Shown: piece after piece, positions 36,326 through 45,339 of the stretch | Position numbering within the stretch: position 1 is the first letter of the stretch | How the letters are laid out: every line of letters starts with the position of its first letter | Assembly: GCA_965215055.1 (NCBI GenBank) | Contig: OZ244046.1 | Span: 868,001 to 932,000, forward strand | Reading direction: 5' to 3' | DNA: 64,000 bases | DNA from: G965215055 sp965215055 | GTDB taxonomy: Bacteria > Pseudomonadota > Gammaproteobacteria > UBA4575 | Notes under the pieces: generated by a model | Seen by the model: the letters and a program-made list of their open reading frames with translations, nothing else | What the model was told of the DNA's origin: nothing | The model's database searches: none | Program-made: the position numbers and the translations under genes

Positions 36326-37665
36326 AAAGCTATCTCCTTGACACAAAACTCGAAATCTTCACCACGCGCAATGTAGTTTTCATACATGTCAAAACTGGCA
36401 CAAGCGGGTGACAGCAGTACTTTATCACCTGATTTTGACAGGTTCTGTGCAATGCAGACAGCGTCACGTATCGAATTCACCGTATGTGTAGATGCTGCGC
36501 CATGCAACGCCTGCTCCAGCAAGCCTGCATCTTGACCAAATAAAACTACATGCCTTGCATGTCTAGACACCGCATCATGTAAAAGATGTAAGTCTCCGCC
36601 CTTGAAGACACCACCCGCTAGTAAAATAATATCCGTCTGCAGGCTGCGCAGGGAACTTATCGAGGCTCCAATGTTGGTGCCTTTGGAGTCATTAAACCAG
36701 GACACTCCACCTGCCCTGCCTATAAGAGACAAACGATGCGGTAGCCCTTTGAAGTCCTTCAACGTACCGAGCATCTTTTCCAAAGATAGTCCTAGTGCCT
36801 CGCCTATTGCTAATGCAGCAAGTGAATTCAAAACCCCGGTCTCGCCTTGCAATGCAAGTTCTTTAGTGGCTAACAAGCAATGTTTACCTTTTGCCAAAAA
36901 GGTATTCCCGTCATCATGCACCACGCCAAACCCTTCGTCACTCGAATGACTCAGACCAAAACTAACAACCGTTCCCGAAGTTTTCATTTTTGCTACAAGC
37001 TTGTCATCTCGATTGATAACACTAGCTGCTGCACCCGCGTAAATTTTCGCTTTAATACTGGTGTAACGGCCTACGTTTTTGTGCCGGTCCAGATGATCCG
37101 GTGATATGTTTAACACTGCGCTGACCCGGGGTTTTAACGAATGAGTAGATTCAAGTTGAAAGCTCGATAGCTCCAACACGAATAACTCAGCATCATGGAA
37201 ACTAAGCAGTTCTATGGCAGGAGGACCTAAATTGCCTCCCGCATAGGCCTTCACACCTGCTGACTTTGCCATTGCGGTGACTAGACTCGTTACTGTACTT
37301 TTGCCATTTGAGCCGGTGATGGCAACAATTGGCTTTTGCGTGTTGCTAGCAAACAACTCGACATCCCCATAGCACTCTGCACCTTGTCTGACCGCAGCTC
37401 GAATGTGTTGGTTATTTATATCAACACCTGGACTTACTAGTATTTGTTTAGCCCCCTTGAACAAACTCGTCGATAGTTCCCCTAGATAGATCTCAACGCT
37501 TGGAAATTTTTTCTTGAAGGTGTCGAGCTTAGGGGGCAGCGTGCGTGTATCTGCCATTACAAATGATATTCCACAATCGTGTAAATAATGCGCCATAGAC
37601 AAACCAGTCACCCCAAGCCCTATAACCACGGTTTCACGATTCTTACCCATTTGTTGTCCGTGCAA
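36322..37665 (-). CDS. murD: UDP-N-acetylmuramoyl-L-alanine--D-glutamate ligase
   Basis: Adds D-Glu. It has 447 residues if it begins at TTG 37665, which has an AAGGGA ribosome site six bases upstream; the ATG at 37650 (442 residues) is the alternative but lies 21 bases from that site. The sequence shows VIGLGVTGLSMAHYL, the ATP-binding TGSNGKSTVT at about 121, LELSSFQLE and the C-terminal LLSPACASFDMYENYIARGEDF. Confidence 0.97.
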   Translation of the reverse strand: MHGQQMGKNRETVVIGLGVTGLSMAHYLHDCGISFVMADTRTLPPKLDTFKKKFPSVEIYLGELSTSLFKGAKQILVSPGVDINNQHIRAAVRQGAECYGDVELFASNTQKPIVAITGSNGKSTVTSLVTAMAKSAGVKAYAGGNLGPPAIELLSFHDAELFVLELSSFQLESTHSLKPRVSAVLNISPDHLDRHKNVGRYTSIKAKIYAGAAASVINRDDKLVAKMKTSGTVVSFGLSHSSDEGFGVVHDDGNTFLAKGKHCLLATKELALQGETGVLNSLAALAIGEALGLSLEKMLGTLKDFKGLPHRLSLIGRAGGVSWFNDSKGTNIGASISSLRSLQTDIILLAGGVFKGGDLHLLHDAVSRHARHVVLFGQDAGLLEQALHGAASTHTVNSIRDAVCIAQNLSKSGDKVLLSPACASFDMYENYIARGEDFEFCVKEIAL

Positions 37666-37682
37666 TATAAATCCCTTTATGT

Positions 37683-38765
37683 TTACCGAATTTTCAACGT
37701 TGCCAGACTAATCAGCACCAAAATCAAAGTAATAATCCAGAAACGGACGGTAACCCTTGGCTCCGGCCAACCTTTTAATTCAAAATGATGATGCAACGGT
37801 GCCATTTGGAAAATTCTTTTGCCAGTAAGCTTGAAGGACACTACTTGAATTATCACGGATACTGCTTCAAGTACAAAAACTCCTCCCATGACTATGAGCA
37901 AAATTTCCTGCCTTACTAACACTGCTAGCATACCTACCGCTGCACCAAGTCCCAGCGCTCCCATATCCCCCATGAAAACTTGTGCGGGATGGGTGTTAAA
38001 CCAGAGAAACCCTATGCCGGCACCTACCACTGCGCCGCAAAAAATCACTAACTCACCAGCCGATGGCAAATAGGGTATTGCAAGATAATTCGAAAACTCC
38101 ACGTTGCCACTTGCATACGCAAATACACCAAGGGCACCGGCAATTATTATAACCGGCATAACCGCAAGACCATCGAGACCGTCAGTGAGATTGACTGCAT
38201 TGCTGGAGCCTACAATTACCAAATAGGTTAAAAGTACAAACCAAATTCCTAGAGGAATAAATATATCCTTAAAAAATGGAACGTATAAATTGGTTTCCGT
38301 TGGAATTTGTGCGCTGTAGTACAAAAGCGCAGCAATGCCGATGCCAATTGCAGATTGCCAAAAATATTTACTTTTTGCGGCTAGCCCTTTACTTGAATTA
38401 CTTAGTAATTTTTTAACGTCGTCCACTGCACCTATAGTTCCAAACAGAAAAGTTGTCCCCATCACAAACCATATGTAGCGATTTGATAAGTCACTCCATA
38501 ACAGGGTGCTGGCAAGTATCGCAGTCAAAAGGAAAACCCCACCCATAGTTGGCGTACCTGCTTTGGTAAGATGGGTTTGTGGCCCATCGCCTCTAATATT
38601 CTGACCAATCTTGTAAATTCTTAATCTACGAATCATCATCGGGGCTATGACAAAGCAGATTATCAATGCAGTAAAAACGCTTAAAATGGAGCGTAAGGTT
38701 AGGTACTGGAATGCATTAAAACCAGAATGAAATTCTTCCAGATATGCAAATAATTCAAGCAACAT
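37683..38765 (-). CDS. mraY: Phospho-MurNAc-pentapeptide transferase
   Basis: Integral membrane enzyme making lipid I. ATG 38765 gives exactly 360 residues, the E. coli length, beginning MLLELFAYLEEFHSGFNAFQYLTLRSIL; the frame to 38936 is unsupported. The start lies inside the last 11 bases of murF. Ten membrane spans are expected. Motifs include GTPTMGGVFLLTAI, the Mg2+-binding Asp pair in GAVDDVKKL, NAVNLTDGLDGLA and MGDMGALGLGAAVG, with APLHHHFELKGW near the C-terminus. Confidence 0.98.
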   Translation of the reverse strand: MLLELFAYLEEFHSGFNAFQYLTLRSILSVFTALIICFVIAPMMIRRLRIYKIGQNIRGDGPQTHLTKAGTPTMGGVFLLTAILASTLLWSDLSNRYIWFVMGTTFLFGTIGAVDDVKKLLSNSSKGLAAKSKYFWQSAIGIGIAALLYYSAQIPTETNLYVPFFKDIFIPLGIWFVLLTYLVIVGSSNAVNLTDGLDGLAVMPVIIIAGALGVFAYASGNVEFSNYLAIPYLPSAGELVIFCGAVVGAGIGFLWFNTHPAQVFMGDMGALGLGAAVGMLAVLVRQEILLIVMGGVFVLEAVSVIIQVVSFKLTGKRIFQMAPLHHHFELKGWPEPRVTVRFWIITLILVLISLATLKIR

Positions 38766-40119
38766 GCTTACTACAAATACCTTGTGAACTAATGGGCAAG
38801 CATATACCCGTAACAATTTTTTCCAACTGCATAGCACGAGAACCTTTAACCAACACACAAGTCTCTTCGCACAGATCTTTTTGTAAAACTTTGATAATGG
38901 CGGCATGGTCTGAAAAGTGCTTGGCGCCAACACCAAAAGAATCCACAGTATGTTTGGCTAAGTCTCCAAGTGCCAACAAACGCGTAACCCCGAACTCTTT
39001 GGCCATTTCTCCTGCCTCTTTATGTAATTTAATACTCTTATCCCCCAATTCACCCATATCCCCAAACACCAGCCAAGGTTCGCCACTCTCTTGTCTCTGT
39101 GCCTTCAGAGCTGCATGCAGTGAAGCCGGGTTTGCGTTATAGCAATCATCTAATATACAGGCACCACCAATACCCTTAAGCCGAACCAAGCGACCAGGTA
39201 TTGGTTTAGTGCACTCAAGCCCAGTTTTTATGTCTTCAAGATCAATTCCTACGCCCAAGCACGCTGCAGTAGCAGCTAGTGCGTTATACAGTGTATGTGA
39301 GCCTATAGCCTGTAATCGGGTACGGATTTCTCCATGAGGTGTGGCCATTTTTATCAGACCCGTGCCAATTTTCCGGCCTGACACATCTGCGCCTTGACCA
39401 ACGCCAAACGTTATTTGCATACGTTGACCAATGTCTTTTCCCCAGAGCCGACGATAAGGTTCGTCTGCATTAACTACTGCAATACCACGAGGATTTAAAT
39501 ATCGATACAGTTCGGCCTTGGCGCGCGCAACGCCCTCTACCGAACCGAACCCCTCTAAGTGTGCTGGTCCAATGTTTGTTATTACGCCCACATCCGGATT
39601 GACCAATTGTGCAAGAGTTGCAATTTCACCAACGTGATTGGCACCCATTTCTATAACGGCGTAACGGTGCCTTTCATGCAAACCAACTAACGTAAGCGGA
39701 ACGCCAATGTGATTATTCAAATTTCCGCTAGTGGCCAACACGTCACCCCGCGTGATTAAAATTTGCCTGATTAATTCCTTGACAGAAGTCTTGCCATTTG
39801 ATCCGGTAATCCCGATAAAGGGAATCTTGAATTTATTACGCCATGCTTTCGCTAAATTACGTAAGGCGGTGTAGGTATTCTGAACCACTACTTGTGGACA
39901 TTTGACACCCAACTGACGTTCAACTAACACGGCCCCTGCTTGGCTGGCTTGTCCGGACTCAATTAACTCGTGCGGGTTAAAATTTTTTCCAACCAAAGCA
40001 ACAAACAGGTTTCCTGTTTGCAACCTGCGTGTATCAGTTGATAGACCAATTGCTGCCATATTTTCACCAATTAATCGGCCATTTGTGATGCAGGCGATCT
40101 CGGTAAGTGTGAATTTCAT
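38755..40119 (-). CDS. murF: UDP-MurNAc-tripeptide--D-Ala-D-Ala ligase
   Basis: Adds the D-Ala-D-Ala made by Ddl. It has 454 residues. ATG 40119 overlaps the murE stop as ATGA. The protein has the substrate domain (LSTDTRRLQTGNLFVALVG), ATP-binding GITGSNGKTSVKEL, EMGANHVGEIATLAQLV, and ILDDCYNANPASLHAAL. Confidence 0.98.
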   Translation of the reverse strand: MKFTLTEIACITNGRLIGENMAAIGLSTDTRRLQTGNLFVALVGKNFNPHELIESGQASQAGAVLVERQLGVKCPQVVVQNTYTALRNLAKAWRNKFKIPFIGITGSNGKTSVKELIRQILITRGDVLATSGNLNNHIGVPLTLVGLHERHRYAVIEMGANHVGEIATLAQLVNPDVGVITNIGPAHLEGFGSVEGVARAKAELYRYLNPRGIAVVNADEPYRRLWGKDIGQRMQITFGVGQGADVSGRKIGTGLIKMATPHGEIRTRLQAIGSHTLYNALAATAACLGVGIDLEDIKTGLECTKPIPGRLVRLKGIGGACILDDCYNANPASLHAALKAQRQESGEPWLVFGDMGELGDKSIKLHKEAGEMAKEFGVTRLLALGDLAKHTVDSFGVGAKHFSDHAAIIKVLQKDLCEETCVLVKGSRAMQLEKIVTGICLPISSQGICSKHVA

Positions 40120-41630
40120 CGTCCGTAATTTTGTAAATACATTTTTGCTACTTTCCTATCATCAAAAGGAATGTATTTATTATTCACAATTTGTACTGCC
40201 TCATGCCCTTTACCTGCAATCAACACTGTGTCTTCACGAGCAGCGCTATTTATCGCATACTCAATGGCCTGTCGGCGTTCAGGAATTAAAGAGTAGTTAG
40301 CTAAAGGTGAAAATCCGATAATTACTTCTCGCGCGATACGTTCCGGATCCTCCGAACGAGGATTGTCATTGGTAACAATTGCATAATCAGCAAATTGCTC
40401 AACTGCCCGAGCCATCAACTTACGCTTGCCGGGGTCGCGATTGCCACCGCAACCAAATACGCACCAGAGCTTACCTGCGCTCTGTTCACGAAGAGCCTGC
40501 AAAACACTTCCAAGTGCCTGAGGGGTATGCGCGTAATCTATAATTACAGTGGGCACGTCATTCACACCTGTAATGGCCTCCATGCGGCCAGGTATGATGC
40601 CCACTGAAGAGATGGCTTTGATGGTATCCTTAAAAGAACACCCGCTTACAAGTAGCGCACCAATGGCCGCAAGTATATTGCTAACATTAAATTTTCCCAA
40701 AAGCCTTGTTTCGACGGCAGCACTTCCCCAACTTGAGTCAAGTTCTATTGTTGTAATCTTGTTTATAGAGCGAACTTCTTTCGCATAAATATAAGAGCCA
40801 AGACTCGGGCAAAAATTATTGTAAGAATAAGTAACAATATTTACTCGTTGCTCCAGCTCGCATGCCAACTGATATCCAAATTCGTCATCAATATTGATAA
40901 TCGCGTTTTTTAAATTTGGCATTTGGAATAGAATTCGCTTGGAACTGCCATAATCTTTTAAGGACTGATGATAGTCCATATGATCACGGCTCAGATTAGT
41001 AAACACTGCTGTGTCAACCATCACACCATTCAATCTGCCCTGCTTGAGACCGTGAGATGAAGCTTCTATAATCGTATAAGAGGTCTCCTTTTCAACAAAA
41101 TCGTTTAGTAGGGCCTGAACACATATTGCATCGGGCGTAGTATGAGCACTGGATTTGAAGTTGGGATAAATACCATAGCCTAGAGTTCCAATTACCCCAC
41201 AGGATATTCTTAATTGGTGGAATACCTGTGCAATAAACTGGCTGACCGAAGTCTTGCCATCTGTCCCAGTAACACCAATTACATCTATATGTATAGATGG
41301 ATTGTGGTAAAAGCGCCGCGCAATAAGACCGAGTTTATCTTGTAAAGAAGGAATCATGATACTGGGAACAAAATCTGGCAGCTTTTTTCGTCTTTCTTTG
41401 TGACCCTGCTCCCAAGCAATGGCAACGACACCACGAGCAATGGCCTGTTGACAAAATTCAAGTCCATGTCTACGCAATCCCTGTACTGCGAAGAATAAAT
41501 CGCCTGCTTTAGTAAGGCGACTGTCCAAACTAAGACCAGCAATCATCGTATTTGCATCGGATGCTTGGACTTGCGCCCAACCCTCCAGCAGGTCTACCAG
41601 TGACCAAGAGATTTTAGATAGTATTTGCAT
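40116..41630 (-). CDS. murE: UDP-MurNAc-L-Ala-D-Glu--meso-DAP ligase
   Basis: Adds the third stem residue. 504 residues carry GLSLDSRLTKAGDLFFAVQG, ATP-binding GVTGTDGKTSVSQF and VIIDYAHTPQALGSVLQAL. The motif TNDNPRSEDP with its DNPR core marks meso-diaminopimelate specificity, consistent with dapA in this window. The start overlaps the last 17 bases of ftsI and its stop overlaps murF. Confidence 0.98.
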   Translation of the reverse strand: MQILSKISWSLVDLLEGWAQVQASDANTMIAGLSLDSRLTKAGDLFFAVQGLRRHGLEFCQQAIARGVVAIAWEQGHKERRKKLPDFVPSIMIPSLQDKLGLIARRFYHNPSIHIDVIGVTGTDGKTSVSQFIAQVFHQLRISCGVIGTLGYGIYPNFKSSAHTTPDAICVQALLNDFVEKETSYTIIEASSHGLKQGRLNGVMVDTAVFTNLSRDHMDYHQSLKDYGSSKRILFQMPNLKNAIINIDDEFGYQLACELEQRVNIVTYSYNNFCPSLGSYIYAKEVRSINKITTIELDSSWGSAAVETRLLGKFNVSNILAAIGALLVSGCSFKDTIKAISSVGIIPGRMEAITGVNDVPTVIIDYAHTPQALGSVLQALREQSAGKLWCVFGCGGNRDPGKRKLMARAVEQFADYAIVTNDNPRSEDPERIAREVIIGFSPLANYSLIPERRQAIEYAINSAAREDTVLIAGKGHEAVQIVNNKYIPFDDRKVAKMYLQNYGR

Positions 41631-43353
41631 GCGCTTGGCTCACACGATTTCGTGAGAAATTGAGGGGATTTTCCTGTAAAGGTATTTTATCCGGTGCGAT
41701 ATTGAATATGCGTAGAGCCCCGCTCATAATTTTTGCAAATATCGGCGCCGCGACTTCACCACCAAAATACGCACCTCTACTTGGCTCGTTTACCACGACT
41801 ACCAACACAAATCGCGGGTCACTTGCAGGAGCCATCCCGGCAAACAGAGACAAGTACTTGTCTTCCTCATAACCACCCTTTGCAGGCTTATGAACCGTAC
41901 CGGTTTTCCCTGCAACCCTATAACCCGGAATTGATGCGCGAACTCCCGTTCCCTCATCAGAAACTACCGCCGTCAACATGAATTTAATTTTTTTCGCGGT
42001 ACGCGGCGAAAATACCCTAGATGAATGATGCTGAGCGGAATCAGCATCAGATTTATATAACATCGAAACAGGCAATTTTCTCCCTCCAGATGCTAATACA
42101 GCATAGGCGCGAGCTAACTGCAAAGCCGTCATCGACATACCATAACCGAATGCTAAAGTGGCGCGCTCAACTGCATACCAATCTTGAAAGCTTTTTAACC
42201 GGCCTGCAACCTCTCCTGGAAATCCCGACTCGGTTAATTGACCAATGCCAATAGCATTGAAAGTCGACCACAAACTTTGTGACGGGATTGCTAAAGCAAT
42301 TTTTGTTGCACCTACATTACTGGACTTGAGAATAACGCTACTCACCGTAAGTTGGCCATAATTTTTAATGTCTCGAATGGTATGGTTACCAACTACATAT
42401 TCACCTGGTGTCGTATCAATAAGAGTATGTGGAGAATAGCGATTCGACTCCAGTGCCACCGCGATAGTGAATGGTTTGATAGTTGACCCCGGCTCAAAAA
42501 CATCTGTAACTGCGCGATTACGGTAGGTACTCCCGGGGTAGTCTTTACGATTGTTAGGGTTATATGACGGTACATTAGTCATCGCAATTATTTCACCCGT
42601 TTGCGAGTCAATCATTACCGCAGAAGCAGAGCGAGCACCATATTGCACCAGTTTTGTCTTTAACTCACGATAGGCTAAATACTGCACCCTGTGGTCAAGA
42701 CTTAACTTTATGTTCTGACCAGGTTGTGGTACCCGAATTGCTTCTACATCTTCAACAACCCGATTTAGCTGGTCCTTGATAACCTTTTTGGCTCCCGCTT
42801 GCCCGCGTAGCTGCCGGTCGTAAGCAAGTTCAATACCCTCCAAACCTTTATCATCAATATCCGTAAACCCCAGAAGATGTGAGCTTACTTCTGCAGTTGG
42901 GTAGTAACGCCGATATTCGCGTTGCAAATAAATTCCGGTAATATCTGTTTGTCTTAACTGCTCGGCTTCTTTGGGGGTAATGTGACGCTTTACATATAAA
43001 AATTGACGAGTATTTTTTTTTTGTAATTTCCTGAGCAAGTTATCAGCGTTCAAGCCCAAAATATCTGCGACTTGCTTAACAGAATCATGGTTGTTTAAGA
43101 TTTCTTTCGGGTCTGTCCACACGGAATAAACCGGCGTGCTCACTGCGAGTAGTTCTCTGTTTCTATCCAAGATCATGCCGCGATACGCTGGCATTTCCAC
43201 TACTCGCAGATGGCGCGCCTTGCCTTCCTCCTCTAGAAAATCATGTTTAAACAGCTGTAAATAAGCTGACCTCACGAACAAACCACAAAGTCCCAACACC
43301 AAGAGAAACATCAGGAAGTGCCGCCGAGACGCAAATATAGTGGTTTTCTCCAT
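41614..43353 (-). CDS. ftsI: FtsI / PBP3 septal transpeptidase
   Basis: A class B penicillin-binding protein of 579 residues that cross-links septal peptidoglycan with FtsW. A membrane anchor lies at about 12-30. The N-terminal dimerisation module includes PAYRGMILDRNRELLAVS. The transpeptidase motifs are Ser290-Thr-Ile-Lys293 (S-x-x-K), Ser344-Ser-Asn346 (S-x-N) and Lys483-Thr-Gly485 (KTG). It follows ftsL by four bases and overlaps murE. Confidence 0.98.
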   Translation of the reverse strand: MEKTTIFASRRHFLMFLLVLGLCGLFVRSAYLQLFKHDFLEEEGKARHLRVVEMPAYRGMILDRNRELLAVSTPVYSVWTDPKEILNNHDSVKQVADILGLNADNLLRKLQKKNTRQFLYVKRHITPKEAEQLRQTDITGIYLQREYRRYYPTAEVSSHLLGFTDIDDKGLEGIELAYDRQLRGQAGAKKVIKDQLNRVVEDVEAIRVPQPGQNIKLSLDHRVQYLAYRELKTKLVQYGARSASAVMIDSQTGEIIAMTNVPSYNPNNRKDYPGSTYRNRAVTDVFEPGSTIKPFTIAVALESNRYSPHTLIDTTPGEYVVGNHTIRDIKNYGQLTVSSVILKSSNVGATKIALAIPSQSLWSTFNAIGIGQLTESGFPGEVAGRLKSFQDWYAVERATLAFGYGMSMTALQLARAYAVLASGGRKLPVSMLYKSDADSAQHHSSRVFSPRTAKKIKFMLTAVVSDEGTGVRASIPGYRVAGKTGTVHKPAKGGYEEDKYLSLFAGMAPASDPRFVLVVVVNEPSRGAYFGGEVAAPIFAKIMSGALRIFNIAPDKIPLQENPLNFSRNRVSQAHANTI

Positions 43354-43357
43354 GGAT

Positions 43358-43630
43358 TTAAGGCATGCCTAAAAATACCAATTTATCCTTATGCACAAGG
43401 CTCATATCTAATTTTTCACGTGCAAGTTTTTCTACTCTGCTATGTGTTGCCCAAGTACTTTGCTCCAATTGCAGACGTCCCCACTCCACTTGCAATTCAT
43501 CAAATTCTGTGTGTGAACTCTGCAGTTCGATAAACGCCTTGCGAACAGCATGTTTTGAATAGACGACCCCAACTCCGGTAAATACATTGGCAATAAATAA
43601 AATCGTAATTAATGCCAATCTTCTCAACAT
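43358..43630 (-). CDS. ftsL: FtsL divisome protein
   Basis: A 90-residue bitopic protein: an N-terminal membrane helix (about 5-25, LALITILFIANVFTGVGVVY) followed by a leucine-zipper-like coiled coil (about 28-75) and a short tail ending LVFLGMP. FtsL forms a complex with FtsB and FtsQ and activates FtsW-FtsI. It overlaps the end of rsmH by seven bases. Identity rests mostly on topology and on its position between rsmH and ftsI. Confidence 0.93.
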   Translation of the reverse strand: MLRRLALITILFIANVFTGVGVVYSKHAVRKAFIELQSSHTEFDELQVEWGRLQLEQSTWATHSRVEKLAREKLDMSLVHKDKLVFLGMP

Positions 43631-44562
43631 GCGACGCGCTCCATAACATGCAGCTTTGCACTTCTTGCTCTTGAGTTTTCAGCTATTTCTTCATCTGAGG
43701 GCTTAATCGGCTTGCAAATCTTTTTTAATTGCAGGGTAGACTGATTGGTTAAAGGTAGCTTGCGAGGTAAGTTCGGTCGACTGTATTTTCGAAATAAATT
43801 CTTAACTAATTGGTCTTCTATAGAGTGAAACGTTATTACCAACAAGCGGCCCGACCGGGCAAGCAACTCAACACAACTATCCAGTGCCTCTTCCAGTGCT
43901 TCCAACTCCTTATTAATAAAGACACGTATAGCCTGAAAAGTACGCGTTGCAGGATGTTTCCATTCACGTGATTGGTCAATCGCCTGCTGCACTACTTTAG
44001 CCAGTTGCATCGTCGTTGCTAATGGGCTAATTTTTTGTTGTTTCAATATTGCAGTAGTAATTTTTTTTGCATGACGCTCTTGACCGTATACCCTGATTAC
44101 GCTTTCCAGCTCATGGGCGCTAACCTGCTGCAACCATGTTGCGGCAGGTATGCCTTGATCAATGTTCATACGCATATCGAGTGGTCCATCCCGCATAAAG
44201 CTGAACCCTCTCTCCGGGCTATCAAGCTGCGGTGATGAAACTCCTAGATCAAATAAAATTCCGTTCACTTTTCCATTTAGGTGATGTTTTTCCGCAATTT
44301 GTGAAATCAGTGAAAAATTTTGGTGCTCAATAGTTATACGTGGCTCTTCAGTAAATAACTTTTTCCCATACGCAACTGCCTGAGAATCCTGATCAATAGC
44401 AAAAATACGCCCATCAGGACCCAGCTTATTTAAAATCTGGCGACTATGCCCTCCTCGTCCAAATGTGCAATCAATATAAATACCTTTTGCGCATATCCTT
44501 AATGTTTCTATTACCTCTTTAAGCAAAACAGGTTGATGAAAGTCATAGGTACTAACCTGCAT
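43624..44562 (-). CDS. rsmH: 16S rRNA (cytosine1402-N4)-methyltransferase
   Basis: Modifies C1402 in the ribosomal P site; RsmI, encoded at 45816, methylates the ribose of the same nucleotide. ATG 44562 gives 312 residues; a TTG two codons upstream overlaps the mraZ stop but is less likely. The protein opens HQPVLLKEVIETL, with the SAM-binding YIDCTFGRGGHSRQIL, the FDLGVSSPQLDSPERGFSF motif and LVITFHSIEDQLVKNLFR near the C-terminus. Confidence 0.98.
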   Translation of the reverse strand: MQVSTYDFHQPVLLKEVIETLRICAKGIYIDCTFGRGGHSRQILNKLGPDGRIFAIDQDSQAVAYGKKLFTEEPRITIEHQNFSLISQIAEKHHLNGKVNGILFDLGVSSPQLDSPERGFSFMRDGPLDMRMNIDQGIPAATWLQQVSAHELESVIRVYGQERHAKKITTAILKQQKISPLATTMQLAKVVQQAIDQSREWKHPATRTFQAIRVFINKELEALEEALDSCVELLARSGRLLVITFHSIEDQLVKNLFRKYSRPNLPRKLPLTNQSTLQLKKICKPIKPSDEEIAENSRARSAKLHVMERVAC

Positions 44563-44564
44563 AA

Positions 44565-45017
44565 TCAAATGGAAAGCGCTTCAAGCGCAGAAGTAATACC
44601 ACTCGATTTATCCTCTTCTTTAGTCCAGCGCTCACACATCTCTTCCCAAGTTTCCTGATCCCAAAGCTCAAATTTATTCCCCTGACCAATCAGAACCGCA
44701 TGTTTATTCAAACCGGCAAATTGTCGTAGTGGCGGGGGAAGCAGAATGCGATTCTGCCCGTCCATTTCACACTCTGTAGCATGACCAAGGAGCAAGCGCT
44801 GCAGACGCCTTACCTGCTTGTCGATACTTGGCAACTGGATAAGTTTTTGTTCGATACGTTCCCATTCAGGAAATGGATAAATCAATAAACAACGATCAAC
44901 GTCAACAGTAATGACTAAGCTTCCACCACAGCTTTCATGAATGCGTTCATGGTAACGAGCTGGTAAGGACAGGCGGTTTTTCTTATCCAAATGGAGGTGA
45001 TTAATACTTCTGAACAT
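44565..45017 (-). CDS. mraZ: MraZ transcriptional regulator
   Basis: A 150-residue DNA-binding protein that controls the dcw operon and its own transcription. It has two AbrB-like halves, each with the D-x-x-x-R motif: LDKKNRLSLPARY (Asp11, Arg15) and EMDGQNRILLPP. ATG 45017 matches the family start MFRSINHLHLD; the frame to 45056 would run through the operator. It is the first gene of the cluster, preceded by a three-repeat operator and a sigma70-like promoter. Confidence 0.97.
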   Translation of the reverse strand: MFRSINHLHLDKKNRLSLPARYHERIHESCGGSLVITVDVDRCLLIYPFPEWERIEQKLIQLPSIDKQVRRLQRLLLGHATECEMDGQNRILLPPPLRQFAGLNKHAVLIGQGNKFELWDQETWEEMCERWTKEEDKSSGITSALEALSI

Positions 45018-45027
45018 AAAATAAACC

Positions 45028-45048
45028 TCATGGAACAATGCTCCATGA
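45028..45048 (-). repeat. Inverted repeat over the mraZ leader
   Basis: TCATGGA (45028-45034) and TCCATGA (45042-45048) are perfect 7-base arms around a seven-base spacer, ending next to the AGG that serves as the mraZ ribosome site. It overlaps the third, imperfect operator repeat. In RNA it would form a hairpin just before the ribosome site, so it could affect translation; this is inference. Confidence 0.5.
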
Positions 45049-45065
45049 AGTCCCACAATATCCCA
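45041..45065 (-). promoter_or_regulatory. MraZ operator: three repeats at 10-base intervals
   Basis: Read on the minus strand: TGGGA (45065-45061), five bases, TGGGA (45055-45051), five bases, TGGAG (45045-45041). MraZ of E. coli is known to bind TGGGN direct repeats separated by five bases; here two repeats match exactly and the third is degenerate. They lie just downstream of the -10 element, where bound MraZ would block transcription. Confidence 0.85.
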
Positions 45066-45074
45066 CTTTTTAAC

Positions 45075-45103
45075 ACTATAGAAACGCTACTGCCAGATTG
45101 CAA
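45075..45103 (-). promoter_or_regulatory. Sigma70-like promoter of the dcw cluster
   Basis: On the minus strand TTGCAA (45103-45098) and TATAGT (45080-45075) are separated by exactly 17 bases. They match the consensus at four and five positions. The predicted start near 45068 places the MraZ repeats in the first transcribed bases. Confidence 0.7.
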
Positions 45104-45339
45104 GCAAAATCCGGATAAGAAATTAGAAAATTCTTATGTAGCCAAGGAGTTAAGACATTCACATCCTTTTTGAATCATGCTAATAGCATGAATAACTCCT
45201 GCATATTAAATGACTTAAATCAAAAACATAAAACTTTAGATTAAAATAGGTCTCATTTTATCTGATAAGTCGAATGAGCTTCGATATATACAGGCAGGTA
45301 GATGAAAAAAGCCATGCCAAAAAGCAAGAATGTCAATTC
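45104..45339. other. AT-rich spacer between rnpB and the mraZ promoter
   Basis: About 236 bases with no credible ORF. It contains the palindrome at 45175-45191 and, next to the rnpB 3' end, a T-run on the minus strand (45305-45310). I could not draw a clean stem before that T-run, so termination of rnpB is not settled from sequence. Confidence 0.6.
45175..45191. repeat. 8-1-8 palindrome upstream of the dcw promoter
   Basis: TCATGCTA and TAGCATGA flank a single A, a perfect 17-base dyad located 72 bases upstream of the -35 hexamer of the mraZ promoter. It has the size and symmetry of a site for a dimeric helix-turn-helix regulator. It is not a terminator (no T-run on either side), and which regulator might use it is unknown. 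Confidence 0.45.
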
